NCBI GenBank assembly: GCA_910577885.1
Contig: CAJTNK010000074.1
Location: 1-9,620, forward strand
DNA: 9,620 nt
Direction: 5' to 3'
Source of the DNA: an uncultured Rikenella sp.
GTDB lineage: Bacteria; Bacteroidota; Bacteroidia; Bacteroidales; Rikenellaceae
The number at the start of each line of letters is the position of its first letter. The first letter of the stretch is position 1. The translations under genes were made by a program, and so were the position numbers. Positions 7,266 through 9,620 of the stretch are shown in pieces. The notes under the pieces are model-generated. The model did not search any database, was not told the origin of the DNA, and saw nothing but the letters and a program-made list of their open reading frames with translations.

Positions 7266-8552
7266 TTATTTTTCGTTTCGGCGGACCCTCTTCCACAGCC
7301 GCACCATCCGCAGGATCCCCACCGGACACTCCGCACATCGCTCCCGGGCACAATACTCCGTGCAGAGCTGCACCACCGCCTGCGAGTCCGACGCGCTGGA
7401 CAGGTCGATCGCCTCGCTCCAGAGTCTCGTGTAACGGTTGCGCTCCGGCGCCACCTCCTCGTACAAGGCCACCGCCCGGTCCTGCAACTCCGCATCGCCC
7501 GCCGCCCGGCCCATGGCCGTGAGCAGCGGGATGACGAAGTTGATGATTCGCAGGTCGACCTTCTCGGCGCTGATTCCTGCCGGGTGGGCTCCGCCGAACA
7601 GCTCGCGCAGGCCCTGCATCCCGCCTCGCGAAGCCTCCCGGACCCGTTCGGCCAGCAGCGGGGTCTGCGTCAGCAGGGCTGCCGCCTGGACCAGCATCGA
7701 CGGAGGTAGCGACGACGGCCGGACGCTGGTCCCGCCGCTCCATGAAACGACCGGTCGGCGAAGGCCGTACTCCTTTTTCAAGGCCAGGTAGATGTCCTGC
7801 CACTGCCGGACGGTCGGGTCGGCGGCCGAGGCGACGTTCAGGTAGCCCGACTGGCCCAGCAGCAACGCTTCGGCCTGTCGCACGTCGCCCGCACAGCGCA
7901 CGAAGCAGCGCAACGGCACGGACCGTGCCAAGGCCTCGTAGGAGTGCTTCCGATTGCCCATCCCGAGCGAACGCAGGTAACAGACATAGGCCGTTTCGTC
8001 CCAGCTGTTGCCGCCCAGCGACCGATGGATGGCATTCGTCTCGACCACCTTTCGGCGCAGGCGATCGGCCACCAGCCGCGACAGGATCTGCCCCTGTTCC
8101 ACCGCCTCGAGGCCGCCGAAAAACTCGGCGCAGCCGGCACTCCCGTTCGTCGCCTCGTCGAGCAGCTCTTCATACAGCCGCTCCAGCTTCGCCGACGGGC
8201 TCAGAATCAGCGTCCGCACCGCCCTCCCGTCGCGCACCAGCACCCGGTCGCGTTCGCCCACCACATGAAAAGCCACGCCGTCGAATCCCGGATCGGTCAT
8301 CCGTCCCTCGGTCCGCCAGCACGACGAGCGGCTGTCGACCCGCACGCCCCCATGCAGCACGATCTCGCCATACCGCACCGCGGCATTCACGAAATCCGGC
8401 GCCACAGGCTCTTCTTCGGCCGTTCCGTCACCCTCGGTCGTCTCCGACCCATAGCCCGGACACTCGACCCGCACCGATGCGCCGTCGCCGGCTATCGCCT
8501 CCTCGGCCTCGAACAAACGATGGCCCCAAACCAGGGCTAACAGTTTTTTCAT
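7266..8552 (-). CDS. DUF2851 family protein, diverged
   Basis: The ATG at 8552 gives 428 residues beginning MKKLLALVWGHRLFE, which aligns with the usual family start M..LL.x.W..xxF. ATGs at 8567 and 8570 (MMTDRQ extension) are alternatives. Family landmarks are APDFVNAAVRYG (for GPDFxxAxIxIG), the segment DPGFDGVAFHVV (for DxAYDxVILHVV), the ETNAIHRSLGGNSWDETAY region and a C-terminal cluster CTEYCARERCAECPVG (family: C....RC..C..G). As I recall the family, a conserved VEIH..SSDW..H block precedes the HVV strand; here it reads VRVDSRSSCWRTEG, so its His residues are lost. The function of DUF2851 is unknown. It is a soluble cytoplasmic protein with no signal peptide. It is transcribed divergently from yebC and heads the pair with the DUF1573 gene. 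Confidence 0.85.
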   Translation of the reverse strand: MKKLLALVWGHRLFEAEEAIAGDGASVRVECPGYGSETTEGDGTAEEEPVAPDFVNAAVRYGEIVLHGGVRVDSRSSCWRTEGRMTDPGFDGVAFHVVGERDRVLVRDGRAVRTLILSPSAKLERLYEELLDEATNGSAGCAEFFGGLEAVEQGQILSRLVADRLRRKVVETNAIHRSLGGNSWDETAYVCYLRSLGMGNRKHSYEALARSVPLRCFVRCAGDVRQAEALLLGQSGYLNVASAADPTVRQWQDIYLALKKEYGLRRPVVSWSGGTSVRPSSLPPSMLVQAAALLTQTPLLAERVREASRGGMQGLRELFGGAHPAGISAEKVDLRIINFVIPLLTAMGRAAGDAELQDRAVALYEEVAPERNRYTRLWSEAIDLSSASDSQAVVQLCTEYCARERCAECPVGILRMVRLWKRVRRNEK

Positions 8553-8592
8553 TTGGCGGTCGGTCATCATAGGCAGTGGCTGAAAGGTTCTC

Positions 8593-8600
8593 CAAAGATA
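8593..8600 (-). promoter_or_regulatory. -7 box (TATCTTTG) for the DUF2851 gene
   Basis: The minus strand reads TATCTTTG, a full match to the Bacteroidetes TAnnTTTG -7 element. No good TTTG is found at -33. A start near 8587 leaves a leader of about 17-35 nt depending on which ATG is used; the longer leader favours the start at 8552. Confidence 0.5.
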
Positions 8601-8623
8601 GCACTTCGGCGGGAAAGTTGGGC

Positions 8624-8655
8624 TTTCATTTTTCGACGAAAAAACGTTACCTTTG
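8624..8655 (+). promoter_or_regulatory. Bacteroidetes housekeeping promoter for yebC
   Basis: TACCTTTG at 8648-8655 fully matches the -7 consensus TAnnTTTG. TTTC at 8624-8627 stands 20 bp upstream as a near match to the -33 TTTG. Transcription would start near 8661, about 30 nt before the ATG at 8692. It is back-to-back with the DUF2851 promoter. Confidence 0.6.
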
Positions 8656-8691
8656 GGCCATTGTATTAAAAAAATAACGCACGATTCACAC

Positions 8692-9429
8692 ATGGGAAGA
8701 GCTTTTGAATTCCGAAAGGCGCGCAAACTCAAACGATGGGGCAATATGGCCAAAACGTTCACCCGGTTGGGCAAAGAGATCGTGATTGCGGTCAAGGCCG
8801 GGGGGCCGGATCCGGGGTCGAATCCCCGGTTGCGGATGCTGATCCAGACGGCCAAGTCCGAAAACATGCCCAAAGACAATGTCGAACGGGCCATCAAACG
8901 GGCTGTCTCCAAGGATACGGACACGGACTACAAGGAGATTCAGTACGACGGGTACGGGCCGTTCGGGATCGCCATCGTGGTCGAGGCGGCAACGAACAAC
9001 AATACGCGGACGGTGGCCAACGTACGGAGCTATTTCAACAAGGCGGGCGGTTCGCTCGGGACGACGGGGAGCCTGGACTTCATGTTCGAACGCAAGTCGG
9101 TGTTCAAAATCAAGGCGCCCCAGGGGATCGACCTCGAAGAGTTCGAACTCGAGCTGATCGATTACGGGGTGGACGAGGTCTTTGCCGAAGAAAACGAGGA
9201 GGGGACGCAGGAGGTGGTTATTTACGGGGCGTACGATGCGTTCAGCAAGATCCAGAACTACTTGGAAGAGAAGGGGTATGAGATTTTGAGCGGGGAGTTC
9301 GAACGGATTCCGAACGACCAGAAAGAGGTGACGCCGGAACAGCGGGAGTCGATTGAAAAGCTGCTCGAAAAGTTCGAAGAGGATGAGGATGTGCAGCGGG
9401 TTTATCACAACATGAAAGTCGAGGAGTAA
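8692..9429 (+). CDS. YebC/PmpR/TACO1 family protein
   Basis: The ATG at 8692 gives 245 residues beginning MGRAFEFRKARKLKRWGNMAKTFTRLGKEI, the start typical of Bacteroidetes YebC proteins; upstream in-frame codons lie at or before the promoter and are not coding. Family signatures are GGPDPGSNPRLRMLIQTAKSENMPKDNVERAIKRA (about 38-72), YDGYGPFGIAIVVEAATNNNTRTVANVRSYFNKAGG, and LGTTGSLDFMF. YebC proteins were annotated as DNA-binding transcription regulators. Work on homologues including mitochondrial TACO1 links the family to the ribosome and to translating difficult sequences such as polyproline. Which role applies here cannot be read from sequence. The C-terminal tail is strongly acidic (EKFEEDEDVQRVYHNMKVEE). 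The gene is monocistronic: its own promoter upstream and a strong terminator 36 nt after the stop. Confidence 0.93.
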   Translation: MGRAFEFRKARKLKRWGNMAKTFTRLGKEIVIAVKAGGPDPGSNPRLRMLIQTAKSENMPKDNVERAIKRAVSKDTDTDYKEIQYDGYGPFGIAIVVEAATNNNTRTVANVRSYFNKAGGSLGTTGSLDFMFERKSVFKIKAPQGIDLEEFELELIDYGVDEVFAEENEEGTQEVVIYGAYDAFSKIQNYLEEKGYEILSGEFERIPNDQKEVTPEQRESIEKLLEKFEEDEDVQRVYHNMKVEE

Positions 9430-9465
9430 GGGGGAAGAGAGTAGTTTTGCGGGGGCTTCTATTTT

Positions 9466-9505
9466 CGGGCATTCCTTTCGGGCAGAAAGGGGTGCCCGTT
9501 TTTTT
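9466..9505 (+). terminator. Strong intrinsic terminator after yebC
   Basis: A 14-bp stem, CGGGCATTCCTTTC (9466-9479) with GAAAGGGGTGCCCG (9485-9498), has two G-U pairs in the RNA and a GGGCA loop. Seven Ts follow (9499-9505). Stem length, GC content and T-run are those of a classic rho-independent terminator. Confidence 0.9.
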
Positions 9506-9541
9506 GGTGTCTTTGTTTTTTTGAAGGGGCCTATGCTTATT

Positions 9542-9555
9542 CCGCAAGTGTGCGG
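9542..9555. repeat. Small hairpin CCGCA-AGTG-TGCGG
   Basis: A 5-bp perfect stem with a 4-nt loop between the yebC terminator and repeat copy D. It has no T-run, and its role is unknown. Confidence 0.35.
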
Positions 9556-9565
9556 CCTGAGCAGG

Positions 9566-9620
9566 TTTTTCTCGCCCGGAAGGCCCATACCGAGTGCCGG
9601 AAGGCACCGCCCCCGCGGCG
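9566..9620 (+). repeat. Linear repeat unit, copy D (runs off window)
   Basis: A T-run and CTCGCCCGGAAGGCCCATAC, then CGAGTGCC-GGAA-GGCACC and CCCGCGGCG. The unit matches copies A-C, 4.3 kb or more away, so the family is interspersed. As at lepA, it lies downstream of a gene's 3' end. More modules probably follow beyond the window. Confidence 0.75.

Noticed and set aside
8653..8691. Upstream extension of yebC
   Set aside because: It would start inside the -7 box; the conserved family start is the ATG at 8692.

Overview
The window looks like chromosomal DNA of a GC-rich member of the Bacteroidales, most like Alistipes/Rikenellaceae. The signs are tandem DUF2807 'head GIN' proteins, a DUF2851 protein, a DUF1573 protein, the Bacteroidetes-type YebC N-terminus, promoters with a TAnnTTTG -7 box, and almost no Shine-Dalgarno sequences. 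The genus is inference from these traits.

Layout: (1) 1-2574, minus strand: two tandem secreted GIN-domain paralogues, then a nucleoside phosphorylase cut by the left window edge. They form a probable operon. Upstream of it lies a good candidate sigma-54 promoter (2655-2670) with two tandem TGTC-N9-GACA palindromes exactly 22 bp apart (2724-2764), the usual layout for an NtrC-type activator. (2) 2846-3078: a 233-bp element made of two alignable halves in inverted orientation, each half carrying its own hairpins. (3) 3130-4917, plus strand: lepA (elongation factor 4). (4) 4918-6131: about 1.2 kb without an intact gene, filled with palindromic repeat modules. Modules left of about 5500 and right of about 5760 point in opposite directions. 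Between them lies a 60-codon remnant of the C-terminus of a FISUMP/DGR-target-like protein, ending in the characteristic GRQLRCLQE. (5) 6132-8552, minus strand: a DUF2851 protein followed by an exported DUF1573 Ig-like protein. (6) 8692-9429, plus strand: a YebC-family translation factor/regulator transcribed divergently from the DUF2851 gene, with a strong terminator. Another copy of the repeat family runs off the right edge.

lepA and yebC both encode ribosome-linked factors; the others are envelope or salvage functions. The most unusual content is non-coding: repeat families in which flanking sequence is conserved while hairpin arms differ between copies but stay self-complementary, and the variable-region-like relic among them. 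No reverse transcriptase, transposase, CRISPR array, tRNA or rRNA was found.
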